Positions 28,912-37,127 of a stretch of DNA of 64,000 bases are shown here, in pieces. The notes below the pieces were generated by a model. That model saw only the letters and a program-made list of their open reading frames with translations. It did not search any database and had not been told where the DNA came from. Within the stretch, counting starts at the first letter, position 1. Every line of letters starts with the position of its first letter. The position numbers were made by a program, and so were the translations under genes. The DNA comes from Nonlabens xiamenensis (GTDB taxonomy: Bacteria; Bacteroidota; Bacteroidia; Flavobacteriales; Flavobacteriaceae), in NCBI RefSeq assembly GCF_003865345.1, contig NZ_RMVE01000004.1, positions 372,001 through 436,000 of the forward strand. Direction: 5' to 3'.

Positions 28912-29289
28912 AACAAACGCTTGCTTGTCCCTGATATAATCGGCTTCATCAAATTCTTCAGAGGCCAATACCAAACATACCGCCCCACTGGAAAAATCAG
29001 ACAATTCCCTCCACATCATTTGAGGTATCAACAAACCTTTATCAGGTTTATTCAGTACCAATTCAGTGTGTTGCTCACCATCGTCCAGATGAACCGTAAA
29101 GCTTCCAGAAAGGGCTACCAACAATTCCATACATTCTTTATGGGCGTGACCACCTCTATAGGAATCACTGGGAACGTCATAGAGATAATAAGCCCGCTTG
29201 ATCGTGTACGGAATTACCTCCTTTTCCACCACGGCCAAATTGCCCCTGGGATCTGAAATTTTAGGAATGTCGATAATGCGGTGTTGCAT
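28894..29289 (-). CDS. FdtA/QdtA-like sugar 3,4-ketoisomerase (cupin)
   Basis: 131 residues, a single cupin of the WxcM-like/FdtA group. Visible: DPRGNLAVVE at the start, RGGHAHKECMELL (metal/substrate histidines), LLIPQMMWREL and YIRDKQAFV near the end, all in family order. Characterised relatives isomerise dTDP-4-keto-6-deoxyglucose to the 3-keto sugar, the step before amination to Fuc3NAc or Qui3NAc. No rml, aminotransferase or acetyltransferase gene is nearby, so the pathway must be completed elsewhere or the substrate differs. A TATATTTG box ends 4 nt before its ATG. Confidence 0.87.
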   Translation of the reverse strand: MQHRIIDIPKISDPRGNLAVVEKEVIPYTIKRAYYLYDVPSDSYRGGHAHKECMELLVALSGSFTVHLDDGEQHTELVLNKPDKGLLIPQMMWRELSDFSSGAVCLVLASEEFDEADYIRDKQAFVSAARP

Positions 29290-29293
29290 GGAT

Positions 29294-29301
29294 CAAATAT
29301 A
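29294..29301 (-). promoter_or_regulatory. Candidate -7 box of the FdtA-like gene, leaderless
   Basis: TATATTTG on the minus strand ends 4 nt before the ATG at 29289; transcription would start at the start codon. No clear -33 TTG. Confidence 0.45.
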
Positions 29302-30147
29302 CTATTGTTTAGGGTGATTGATGCGGTGGCCCTCAAAACCCGTGATATAGTCATTAGCACCGTGATTGAACACCATATATTTATGCCAGAGTTCTCCGAG
29401 CGACCTGACATATCCCTTCCTCCAGAGAAAAAACACATACTTCAATTGATAAAAGCCGGCCGTCCAAATATTGCGACGTCCAGCCAATGCTCCTCTGGCA
29501 TACACCACCCGATTACTGGCTACCTCATCACTGCTGGTCATACTGGAATGTCGAACGACGAATTCGGGAACGAAAGAAATGCTGAGTCCTGCGCTGAGGG
29601 CATCTTCCAAAAAAATAAAATTTTCGCTGTCCTGAAACTGCGCTCCCAACCCAAATCTGGTGTCAAACCAAAGCTCTCTTTCCCGAACAGCCGATCGCTT
29701 TAAGCATATCTCGGGAGAAAGCACTTTCCTTATCAGCCTTAGGTTCATGGGTTGATTTGTTGTTGGATAGTCCCAAAATTTTTGCCCTTCATCATTTATG
29801 GTCTGAAAACAAATTATCGCTGTCGAATCGGCAGAATGAGCATCAACGATATTCTGAAAGGCATCATCGATAATTTTACAATCATCATCCATAATCCAGC
29901 AAAGTTTTTTTTGGGCATTTTTCAGGGCTAGATTCCGACTCTTACTCAATCCGTAACTCCTGCTATTGATGACCCTAATGTGTGCGTGTGTACTTTTTGC
30001 CTGAAACTGCTTGCTCTGATTGACCACAAGAACAGAACAAGGTATTTCTTCAAGTGATCGCCCAAAAACCACCTCTAAAAAAGATAAGTCTTCCCGATCC
30101 ATAGTGGACAGTAGTATTTCGAGGTCTTCGATGTGGTATGTAGCCAA
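29302..30147 (-). CDS. Family 2 glycosyltransferase
   Basis: About 281 residues. The usual N-terminal strand is DLEILLSTMDREDLSFLE; other marks are VLVVNQS, GLSKSRNLAL and the DxD site WIMDDDCKI. I place the start at a TTG (30147), because a TATCTTTG box (30164-30171) lies just upstream and the longer frame to 30231 runs into the divergent gene; the ATG at 30102 would cut the first strand. It ends 12 nt upstream of the cupin gene's ATG, so the two could be co-transcribed. Donor sugar unknown. Confidence 0.82.
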   Translation of the reverse strand: MATYHIEDLEILLSTMDREDLSFLEVVFGRSLEEIPCSVLVVNQSKQFQAKSTHAHIRVINSRSYGLSKSRNLALKNAQKKLCWIMDDDCKIIDDAFQNIVDAHSADSTAIICFQTINDEGQKFWDYPTTNQPMNLRLIRKVLSPEICLKRSAVRERELWFDTRFGLGAQFQDSENFIFLEDALSAGLSISFVPEFVVRHSSMTSSDEVASNRVVYARGALAGRRNIWTAGFYQLKYVFFLWRKGYVRSLGELWHKYMVFNHGANDYITGFEGHRINHPKQ

Positions 30148-30163
30148 CTGCTTATCTTTACCC

Positions 30164-30171
30164 CAAAGATA
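30164..30171 (-). promoter_or_regulatory. Candidate -7 box of the minus-strand glycosyltransferase
   Basis: TATCTTTG on the minus strand, 16 nt before the proposed TTG start at 30147. No TTG at -33. Confidence 0.4.
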
Positions 30172-30177
30172 CCTTTT

Positions 30178-31332
30178 ATGCGCATATTGCTGGTGGGAGA
30201 ATACAGTGGGTTTCACAACTCCCTCAAACACGGTCTGGAACTGTTAGGGCATGAGGTGTGCATTATCGGCGATGGAGACGGCTTTAAAGGCTATCCGGTC
30301 GACATTGATATCAGTAGTCAATTCTTCCGAAAATATTGGCTGACTCATAAACTCAAAGTCGCTTGGTGGAAATTAACTGGTCACAACCTGGAGGATAGAT
30401 TGAAATATGTTCGCTTTCGCGAAAGCGAACACCAGATCCAAGATTATGACATCGTCCAATTTATCAATAGCAACGCTTTTAACTGCAATGCACGTACGGA
30501 GCGTAAAATGATTGATCGATTGTTGAAAATCAAAGCCAGGTTTTTTCTGGTCGCCTGTGGTGACGATTATGAATATACCAGATATCTTACTGAAACGCAT
30601 CAGGGTTACAGTATTCTGGAGTCCGTAAAAAACGGTGATCAACAACAAGCAGATTTTCAGCACACCTTTAAATACCTGCAACCGGAATATCGGGACAATT
30701 ATGAACATATTGTCAATGCTGCCTCGCAAATCATTCCCAGTAATGTGGATTATGCCATGGCATTAACGCAACAGCCTAAAGCGACAGATATAATTCCTGC
30801 TCCAATCAATTGCGCGAAATTCCCGTTGGACATCAATGCAGACTTTTCCATTATCCAAATTTTCTTGGGAATCAATCGGGCCAATTATTGGAAAAAAGGC
30901 ATCAATTATTTTGAACAGGCATTGAACGAAATCAAACGACGCTATCCTGATAAAGTAAGGATTCATGTGGTAGAAAATGTGCCCTATGCAGCCTATATCA
31001 AAAAATATCATACTGCGCATATCCTACTGGATCAGGTGTTGTGTTATGATCAAGGCTATAACGCCCTTGAAGCCATGCTACAGGGAAAAGTGGTCTTCAG
31101 CGGTGGCAGCGAGAGCTATCTAAAAGGTCATGGCTTTGAAAGCGTTCCCGTTATTGATGCGCGACCAGATGTAGATTACCTAATCGAAAAAATATCCCAC
31201 TTGATTGAACATCCAGAGGACCTATTAAAGATCGGAAAAGCTGCCCGCAATCATGTTCTGGAGCATCATGAGAGCCTGATGATTGCCCAGCGCTATGAAG
31301 CATTATACACAGCAGCGACTACACATCAGTAA
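30178..31332 (+). CDS. GT-B type glycosyltransferase
   Basis: 384 residues from the ATG at 30178, which opens the expected first strand MRILLVGEYSGFHNSL (the upstream start at 30133 adds a non-conserved tail). Two Rossmann halves: the N-terminal acceptor domain, and a C-terminal donor domain with the GT4-like stretch DQGYNALEAMLQGKVVFSGG (E in the donor site). The palindrome (30413-30426) is read as RFRESE in the first domain. It probably adds a sugar to a surface glycan; specificity unknown. Its 3' end overlaps the convergent FkbM gene by 7 bp. Confidence 0.87.
   Translation: MRILLVGEYSGFHNSLKHGLELLGHEVCIIGDGDGFKGYPVDIDISSQFFRKYWLTHKLKVAWWKLTGHNLEDRLKYVRFRESEHQIQDYDIVQFINSNAFNCNARTERKMIDRLLKIKARFFLVACGDDYEYTRYLTETHQGYSILESVKNGDQQQADFQHTFKYLQPEYRDNYEHIVNAASQIIPSNVDYAMALTQQPKATDIIPAPINCAKFPLDINADFSIIQIFLGINRANYWKKGINYFEQALNEIKRRYPDKVRIHVVENVPYAAYIKKYHTAHILLDQVLCYDQGYNALEAMLQGKVVFSGGSESYLKGHGFESVPVIDARPDVDYLIEKISHLIEHPEDLLKIGKAARNHVLEHHESLMIAQRYEALYTAATTHQ
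30413..30426. repeat. GCTTTCGCGAAAGC palindrome, copy 4
   Basis: Perfect copy (16 bp palindrome 30412-30427) inside the GT-B gene; the third codon phase (FRES). Confidence 0.9.
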
Positions 31333-32120
31333 GAACGGAAAAGAAATGCTGGGTATCCGTTTAAATACTTCGGATCAGCGAGAGAACTGATTTGAATTTC
31401 CTCCATCTTTTCATTAAAACAGTGTGGATAATGTTCCAGAAGACCGATCAATTCCTGTATTTTTTGCTGGCGTAGTTCATCTGCAATCAGCTCAGGGTGA
31501 ATGGACAAAAGCAAGGTAGGCTGAAACTTTTTGAGATATGTGGCCATGGCTGGTATCAACGCAAACTCACTTCCTTCCACATCGATTTTGATCATTTGGG
31601 GATGTTTGTTCACCAACAGTTCTTCAATGGTATGCCAACTCAGCACCAACGCATCAAAACCTTGCTTCTGAGTCTTGGGATCTGCGAGCAGGCTAGTCAT
31701 GCTGTCGCCCAGATGGGCATTAAGGCTGGACATACGACTGATTTGATTCTGATCAGATACAGCGGCTTGAAACGGCTGAACATTTGAAAAATTATTCAGC
31801 CTGATGTTTTTGCGCAACTCTTGAAAGGCGATTGGATCTGGTTCAAAACAGATCACTTCCTTACATTTTCGCGCGGCATACAGCACGGTAGGGCCGATCC
31901 AAGCACCTATGTCGAGAAATAGACTATTTGCATCGAGATGTTGATCCAATATCCTTAAAGTTTCCGGTTCCCATTGGCCTCTGGACGCCACCTTCCAAAA
32001 CCCAATATGATCCAGGCCTACTTTGAACCTTTGATCCAGCAATTTTGCCGGGTAATAGCCCTTGAAGCGATACAACAGTTTTCTAGCTTGTCTTAATCTC
32101 TTGTTTACGGCAGTCCTCAT
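31326..32120 (-). CDS. FkbM family methyltransferase
   Basis: 264-residue SAM-dependent methyltransferase. Visible: SAM-binding motif LFLDIGAWIGPTVLYAA, acidic loop VICFEPDPIAF, MIKIDVEGSEF (the FkbM hallmark) and the C-terminal LLSIHPEL. FkbM enzymes O-methylate polyketides or glycans; among these glycosyltransferases a glycan-capping role is the best guess. It has a basic N-terminal 45-residue extension. Convergent with the GT-B gene, with a 7-bp overlap. Confidence 0.9.
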   Translation of the reverse strand: MRTAVNKRLRQARKLLYRFKGYYPAKLLDQRFKVGLDHIGFWKVASRGQWEPETLRILDQHLDANSLFLDIGAWIGPTVLYAARKCKEVICFEPDPIAFQELRKNIRLNNFSNVQPFQAAVSDQNQISRMSSLNAHLGDSMTSLLADPKTQKQGFDALVLSWHTIEELLVNKHPQMIKIDVEGSEFALIPAMATYLKKFQPTLLLSIHPELIADELRQQKIQELIGLLEHYPHCFNEKMEEIQISSLADPKYLNGYPAFLFRSY

Positions 32121-32150
32121 GGCGATGGTTGAAACAGATCAGTTAGCCTA

Positions 32151-32435
32151 TTATTTATTCTTCCATTGGATATCGACACCTTGGAAATCGGAGGCCGCTT
32201 GATCCTTTGCCTGGTTCGGAATTAAGAATTCCATTTCATGAACGATCTCTAGATCATCGTCCAAGTAAAATAACATGGTTTCTTCTCCCTCATAATCACA
32301 TATAGTCAGCGCATGGATCTCATGGACATTGAAATAGTCATCCTTGTACTCTTGAGGCTCTGTCAACTCGGCATAGTTCAATACTCTTGCGCCTTTGAAG
32401 TAATCGATTTGTTGAAGATAGATGTCTTTTTCCAT
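32151..32435 (-). CDS. Conserved-looking hypothetical protein
   Basis: 94 residues, acidic (YDYEGEE- and DDDLEIVHEME-type stretches), no signal peptide. I do not recognise the family. I prefer the ATG at 32435 (MEKDIYLQQIDYF) over the frame start at 32462 because a TACCTTTG box (32440-32447) ends 4 nt before it. It lies 31 nt upstream of the FkbM gene on the same strand and may be co-transcribed with it. Confidence 0.65.
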   Translation of the reverse strand: MEKDIYLQQIDYFKGARVLNYAELTEPQEYKDDYFNVHEIHALTICDYEGEETMLFYLDDDLEIVHEMEFLIPNQAKDQAASDFQGVDIQWKNK

Positions 32436-32439
32436 ATTA

Positions 32440-32447
32440 CAAAGGTA
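32440..32447 (-). promoter_or_regulatory. Candidate -7 box, leaderless
   Basis: TACCTTTG on the minus strand ends 4 nt before the ATG at 32435. No clear -33 TTG. Confidence 0.4.
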
Positions 32448-32526
32448 GTGGTAATTGTGCATTGAACGCTGACCATACTGATGAAGACATTGGAACTCAA
32501 AATGATTCCCATCCTTATATTAAAAC

Positions 32527-32557
32527 AAAAAGCCGTTGCTCCAATAGCAACGGCTTT
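32527..32557 (-). terminator. Rho-independent terminator of the E2 gene
   Basis: Perfect 12-bp stem AAAGCCGTTGCT/AGCAACGGCTTT (32529-32540, 32546-32557), 5-nt loop, followed by a T-rich tract on the minus strand. It is 24 nt past the E2 stop codon. Confidence 0.85.
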
Positions 32558-32581
32558 ATAATTTTCCGTTCTTGATATCGA

Positions 32582-33922
32582 TCAGATCTTGCGATCAGGA
32601 TCAAATCCTTCCAGCAATTGAGCTACGCGTTGTACAAATTGTCCACCCAAAGCGCCGTTGACCACGCGATGATCATAACTGTGGGATAGGAACATCTTCA
32701 TGCGTATCCCGATAAAATCTCCATCTGGAGTTTCTACCACTGCTGGGACTTTTCTAATGGCACCTAGTGCCAAAATAGCTACTTGCGGCTGATTGATGAT
32801 GGGAGTTCCCAAGACAGAACCAAAGGTTCCTACATTGGTGACTGTATAGGTACCACCCTGCGTATCATCCGGTTTCAATTTTCCATCACGCGCCCTTTGC
32901 GCCAGGTCGTTGACTGACTTGGCCATCCCAACCAGATTGAGCTGATCGGCATTTTTGATTACCGGAACGATCAGATTACCGTCTGGCAATGCCGCTGCCA
33001 TCCCTAGATTGATATTCTTACGCTTGATGATTTTATCACCATCAACCGAGATATTGATCATCGGGAATTCTTTAATGGCTTGGGCCACAGCTTCCATAAA
33101 GATAGGCGTGAAGGTAAGGTTCTCCCCTTCTCTTCTCTTGAATTCTTCCTTATGCTTCTTTCTCCAATTCCAAATGGTGGTTACATCACACTCAATAAAA
33201 CTTTGAACATGGGCACTGGTCTGTACTGATGCCACCATATGGTGCGATATCATCTTGCCCATTCTGGACATTTCGATGATCTCATCTTCTCCATTGACCG
33301 AGATCGGAGCAGCTTTTGGAGCTTGCTTGGGTGCTGCGCTGTGTGATGCAGGAGCAGCTGGCGTATTGGATTGAGTAGCGGTGGTAGCGGTCTTGCCTGC
33401 TTTTTTATCAGCTACATAATCCAAAATATCATTTTTGGTTACCCGACCATCTTTACCCGTTCCTTGAATAGCCTCAAGCTCTTCCAAAGAAATACCTTCT
33501 TCTTTGGCGATATTTTTAACCAACGGAGAGTAAAAAGAATCTGACCCTGAAAAATCTACAGTGGCGGTGGCCTGTTGTGCCTGATCCATTTGAGCGACTG
33601 CCTTCTCAGCGGCCTGATTCACCACTTGTTGTTCATCTGATGACGTGGTATCATCTTCTACATCTACTTGAGGTGCATCGCCATCTGTTTCTATAATAGC
33701 AATGGTTTGACCTACCTGAACAACATCATCTACTTCAAATAAGACTTCGACCAATGTACCATCTACCTCACTAGGCACCTCGCTATCTACCTTATCGGTG
33801 GCAATCTCCAACACCGGTTCATCCATCTCAATGGAATCGCCCACGTTTTTGAGCCATGAAGTAATGGTAGCCTCGGCAACCGATTCTCCCATTTTAGGTA
33901 ATTTGAGTTCAAATTTTGCCAT
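32582..33922 (-). CDS. 2-oxoacid dehydrogenase E2 (dihydrolipoyl acyltransferase)
   Basis: 446-residue core subunit of a 2-oxoglutarate- or branched-chain-type dehydrogenase complex. In order: lipoyl domain with K44 in ATDKVDS, an acidic/Ala-rich linker, the E1/E3-binding domain (about 131-170; SPLVKNIAKEEGI, GTGKDGRVTKNDI), an Ala/Pro linker, and the acyltransferase domain ending SHSYDHRVV. The catalytic histidine is H418, but the usual DHRxxDG motif reads DHRVVNG (N422). No E1 or E3 gene is adjacent. Whether it serves 2-oxoglutarate (odhB) or branched-chain acids (bkdB) cannot be decided from sequence, so I give no symbol. Confidence 0.92.
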   Translation of the reverse strand: MAKFELKLPKMGESVAEATITSWLKNVGDSIEMDEPVLEIATDKVDSEVPSEVDGTLVEVLFEVDDVVQVGQTIAIIETDGDAPQVDVEDDTTSSDEQQVVNQAAEKAVAQMDQAQQATATVDFSGSDSFYSPLVKNIAKEEGISLEELEAIQGTGKDGRVTKNDILDYVADKKAGKTATTATQSNTPAAPASHSAAPKQAPKAAPISVNGEDEIIEMSRMGKMISHHMVASVQTSAHVQSFIECDVTTIWNWRKKHKEEFKRREGENLTFTPIFMEAVAQAIKEFPMINISVDGDKIIKRKNINLGMAAALPDGNLIVPVIKNADQLNLVGMAKSVNDLAQRARDGKLKPDDTQGGTYTVTNVGTFGSVLGTPIINQPQVAILALGAIRKVPAVVETPDGDFIGIRMKMFLSHSYDHRVVNGALGGQFVQRVAQLLEGFDPDRKI

Positions 33923-33957
33923 AACAAGTAGGTACTATAACGTTTTCAATTATTTTG

Positions 33958-33965
33958 CAAAAGTA
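33958..33965 (-). promoter_or_regulatory. Candidate E2 gene -7 box
   Basis: TACTTTTG on the minus strand, 35 nt upstream of the E2 ATG. No -33 TTG; a near-copy of the chromosomal palindrome (33995-34006) lies 29 bp further upstream. Confidence 0.45.
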
Positions 33966-33994
33966 GTGATTTCACACCACAGAATCTTTGCATC

Positions 33995-34006
33995 CTTTCG
34001 CGAAAG
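33995..34006. repeat. Partial palindrome CTTTCGCGAAAG
   Basis: 12-bp core of the repeated palindrome; the outer pair is broken on one side (C instead of G at 33994). Intergenic, upstream of the E2 promoter box. Confidence 0.75.
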
Positions 34007-34126
34007 CATAATTTTAAGAATCGTTTAAGGATCACTAGACTGGAAAAAAGACTTTCAACTGAAGCAGTTTGCAGCTATAACTTGAAGGCCCAGCAATACC
34101 ATCTATCAAGGACCATATCCTATAGC

Positions 34127-35245
34127 TTACACTGAAACGCGCACCCCTTTTCTATCGCTAGTATCACTGCCAATATAAAACTTACCTGAGGGCGACAAAA
34201 ATCTATATCGCTTGCTTGGATGAGTTTGCATGTAGAGAATGATTTTGGCAAAAGAAAGGTTTTGAACGTCCCAAAGTACAGCCGCTGAATTGCGTTGATC
34301 TAGCTCTTCCCAAGTAGAATGGGAAATATTTAAAGATTCGGCGCGGTCTTCATCATTGGTCACCAGCATTAAGTCCTGCGGTTCTGGTTTTAGAGGTGGT
34401 AATTCCACCGTCTTTAACTGCATAGCCAGCCACAAAGCTGCCTGAATCATATATTTCCCTATCGGATGAGGCTTGAAATATTTATCATAAAATAAACCCA
34501 TCGCACCGTAGAAACGCTGCAGGTATTGCTTGTTTTTGACGGTACTTTCTCCCTTAAAATGTACGACAGTTAGCCTTCCGAGATAGTGATTTTGATAACC
34601 TTTCAACAGGGCAGTATAACTCAGATCGATATCCTCTCCGTACATAAAATAGCGTTGGTCGAATCCGCCGCAAGTCGTAAAAACCTCCTTTGCACAGAAC
34701 ATGAATGCTCCAACTAATATCTCTACAGGTCCAGATGCATGCTGATCTAGTTCATTGAAATAATAGAGGGAATCCCTACCCAATAATTTTTGACGTGCTA
34801 CCTTCGGCGTGGGTACATGACGTTTGGATTCAGGCAGGAATGATCCTGTGCCGTCTATCAATTGTACGCCTATAAAACCCGGTGGAGCGATCCGATCAGC
34901 ATGGGAATTGGCATTTGTGGTTTCGCTTTTCGCGAAAGCGATACATTCCTCAAAGATATGCTCTGGCACCAGCGTATCTGGATTGAGTATACAGAGGTAT
35001 TCACCATTAGCTTGATCGATAGCCAGATTATTACCTTTGGAGAATCCATGATTCTGATCAAAAGGCAGCACCTTAATCTGCCGGCCGAATTGACGCTCTA
35101 ACATAGCCAAACTATCATCTTGGGACTGATTGTCTGCTACGATAATTTCGGCCTGAATATGCTGGGTTGCCCTCAGTACACTGTGAATACAAAGCTCCAG
35201 AAAAGCACTGGCATTATAATTCAAGATAACAACCGAAAGCTCCAA
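34127..35245 (-). CDS. Family 2 glycosyltransferase (rhamnosyltransferase-like)
   Basis: About 372 residues: ELSVVILNYNASAFLE at the N-terminus, IIVADNQSQDDS, NHGFSKGNNLA, the DxD-type site LNPDTLVPE and GGFDQRYFMYGEDIDLSY, the pattern of GT2 enzymes related to rhamnosyltransferases. The C-terminal 100 residues are an added region without a known motif. The start is unclear: a TTG at 35245 gives the normal N-terminus without overlapping recR, while a GTG at 35281 would overlap recR by 32 bp. It follows recR on the same strand. The near-palindrome at 34925-34940 encodes AFAKSE. Confidence 0.88.
   Translation of the reverse strand: MELSVVILNYNASAFLELCIHSVLRATQHIQAEIIVADNQSQDDSLAMLERQFGRQIKVLPFDQNHGFSKGNNLAIDQANGEYLCILNPDTLVPEHIFEECIAFAKSETTNANSHADRIAPPGFIGVQLIDGTGSFLPESKRHVPTPKVARQKLLGRDSLYYFNELDQHASGPVEILVGAFMFCAKEVFTTCGGFDQRYFMYGEDIDLSYTALLKGYQNHYLGRLTVVHFKGESTVKNKQYLQRFYGAMGLFYDKYFKPHPIGKYMIQAALWLAMQLKTVELPPLKPEPQDLMLVTNDEDRAESLNISHSTWEELDQRNSAAVLWDVQNLSFAKIILYMQTHPSKRYRFLSPSGKFYIGSDTSDRKGVRVSV
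34924..34940. repeat. Palindrome variant with one inserted T
   Basis: CGCTTTTCGCGAAAGCG: the repeated palindrome with one extra T on the left arm. It keeps the glycosyltransferase frame open, reading AFAKSE. Confidence 0.75.
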
Positions 35246-35249
35246 AAGG

Positions 35250-35867
35250 CTAGTTTTTAAGTGAGTTTTCGTAAGGCACACGGTGCAGTATACTGCGGCC
35301 TAAGGTTACCTCATCGGCAAACTCGAGTTCGTCACCCACAGCAATCCCCCTGGCAATGGTAGAGGTATTGACCTCCAATCCATTTAATTGTTTGAAGATA
35401 TAAAAATTGGTAGTATCGCCTTCAATCGTTGGGCTTAAGGCAAAAATTATTTCATTAACACCGTCATTTTTGACCCGATCCACCAATGACTTCACCTTTA
35501 AATCCTGTGGACCTACTCCATCCATGGGACTAATTTTCCCTCCTAGCACGTGGTAGAGTCCGCGGTATTGACTGGTGTTTTCAATAGCCATCACATCCCG
35601 GATATCCTCGACCACACATACCAGACTCCGATCGCGATTGTGACTGCTACAAATTTCACAGATTTCAGTATCGCTTACATTGTGACAGGTGCGGCAAAAA
35701 TTAAGATCATGCCTCATCTTTAACAAGGCCTCAGAAAGCGCATCGGTTTGGTGCTCTGGCTGCCGCATCAGGTGCAATACCAATCTCAAGGCGGTACGCT
35801 TACCTATCCCGGGCAATTGAGAGACCTGATCCACCGCCGTTTCCAGTATTTTTGAGGAAAAATTCAT
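35250..35867 (-). CDS. recR: Recombination mediator protein RecR
   Basis: 205-residue RecR, which with RecO/RecF loads RecA at gaps. Visible: N-terminal helix-hairpin-helix [12 protein letters not shown] (18-29), four-cysteine zinc finger C58, C61, C70, C73, TOPRIM strand [15 protein letters not shown] (82-96) and the C-terminal [15 protein letters not shown]. The ATG at 35867 gives the standard N-terminus; a TATCTTTG box ends 6 nt before it. It is followed directly by a glycosyltransferase gene. Confidence 0.96.
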   Translation of the reverse strand: MNFSSKILETAVDQVSQLPGIGKRTALRLVLHLMRQPEHQTDALSEALLKMRHDLNFCRTCHNVSDTEICEICSSHNRDRSLVCVVEDIRDVMAIENTSQYRGLYHVLGGKISPMDGVGPQDLKVKSLVDRVKNDGVNEIIFALSPTIEGDTTNFYIFKQLNGLEVNTSTIARGIAVGDELEFADEVTLGRSILHRVPYENSLKN

Positions 35868-35873
35868 GTCCTA

Positions 35874-35881
35874 CAAAGATA
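35874..35881 (-). promoter_or_regulatory. Candidate recR -7 box, near-leaderless
   Basis: TATCTTTG on the minus strand ends 6 nt before the recR ATG. No clear -33 TTG. Confidence 0.45.
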
Positions 35882-35942
35882 GTGAAGATGTAGATGGATG
35901 TAGAAGGCTTTCTCCGTGTAATATGATTTGCAATCCGCTATA

Positions 35943-36989
35943 TTATTCTGGCGCTTGGGTAATGGGTAGCTCCAACAACTGAATAAATTTCTTCCTGGGT
36001 GCGTACACTAAAAACGAGTTTTCCACAGGTCCAGGCGTACTGTAGATGTGAAAAGAGTTGGTGTCTTTAAGTTGCTTCAAAGCTTCCAAAGGAAATGCCT
36101 TTTGAAACTCTTCTTTGCTCAATTCCGGATCCGATTTGAACAAATCATACACTGTTTGATACATGCTTATTCTAGAAAAATAGGTAGACTCTGCCTCCTT
36201 GTAGGTAGGATCATTTTCTTGAAGTTCCTTCAACGCAACGAGCGAATAGGCAGCGTACTGCTTTTTACCATTTTTAGTCAGATTGACCAGCTTAACATCT
36301 TCCAGTTCATCCGGTTTTTCAAGGACAACTTTGTTGTGGAAGACATCTACCAATTTGATTTGATGCTCCCCTAATTTGAGATATTGACCTACTTGATTCC
36401 TGTTGACCAAAACAAAATCATAACCGGTATGGAACTCAAAACTATAGATTACCTTTCCTGTAACTAACGCTGGATTGAGGCTATCTCCGTCCAATTGAAA
36501 TTGTCTAGTTATGGTCCTATAATTCAGGTCAAGCTGTTTTTCTGGCGTATATATCAACCGCTGTTTTGAACCAAAGCTAGTGGCACCAACATTGCGCACT
36601 TCGACCGAATCGTCCTCATGAAATAAGATAGATGCATGCAACTCGATATCCAACAATTCCTGTAATTCCTCAGGATCAAAATAGCTGGGAAAATAGCCTT
36701 TCAGCATTAAATTGGTTCCCCAGGATCCTTCCTCCACATAGGTCTGCGCATTAGTTCTCAAGCTGTCCATGCTTGATTGAATAATATCTTTTGGTGGTGA
36801 ATCGATGCTGAACGGAGTAAGCTCGACGGTTTTATAAGCTAGTTTTCTCTCCTTAAAAACCTCTTCCCCCGTGGCGTAGAGCATATTGTAAATCATATCT
36901 TGCTCTTCTGGCGTAGGGCTCGGTGTTTCCTGCGCCATCCCAGTCCAACCCAGTGAGACCGTTAACGATATAACGATAAATTTCTTCAT
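35943..36989 (-). CDS. Hypothetical secreted protein
   Basis: 348 residues with a signal peptide (MKKFIVISLTVSLGWTGMAQ). The mature part is soluble, mixed alpha/beta and rich in Glu, Leu and Tyr, with stretches such as KVIYSFEFHTGYDFVLVNRN. No domain recognised; it probably resides in the periplasm. It stands alone: the gap to recR is 75 bp and to the DUF1599 gene 138 bp, with no terminator seen. Confidence 0.8.
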   Translation of the reverse strand: MKKFIVISLTVSLGWTGMAQETPSPTPEEQDMIYNMLYATGEEVFKERKLAYKTVELTPFSIDSPPKDIIQSSMDSLRTNAQTYVEEGSWGTNLMLKGYFPSYFDPEELQELLDIELHASILFHEDDSVEVRNVGATSFGSKQRLIYTPEKQLDLNYRTITRQFQLDGDSLNPALVTGKVIYSFEFHTGYDFVLVNRNQVGQYLKLGEHQIKLVDVFHNKVVLEKPDELEDVKLVNLTKNGKKQYAAYSLVALKELQENDPTYKEAESTYFSRISMYQTVYDLFKSDPELSKEEFQKAFPLEALKQLKDTNSFHIYSTPGPVENSFLVYAPRKKFIQLLELPITQAPE

Positions 36990-37127
36990 GTATAGTATTG
37001 AAAAAAAACTCTCATATTATATTCAATAAAATTAAGCTTAGATAGCTACCTATAATATCCACATTGATTAAGATCAGATTTCTTCAAGAAACGAGGCAAT
37101 GGGAAATGTATTCTTCCATACCATCTA

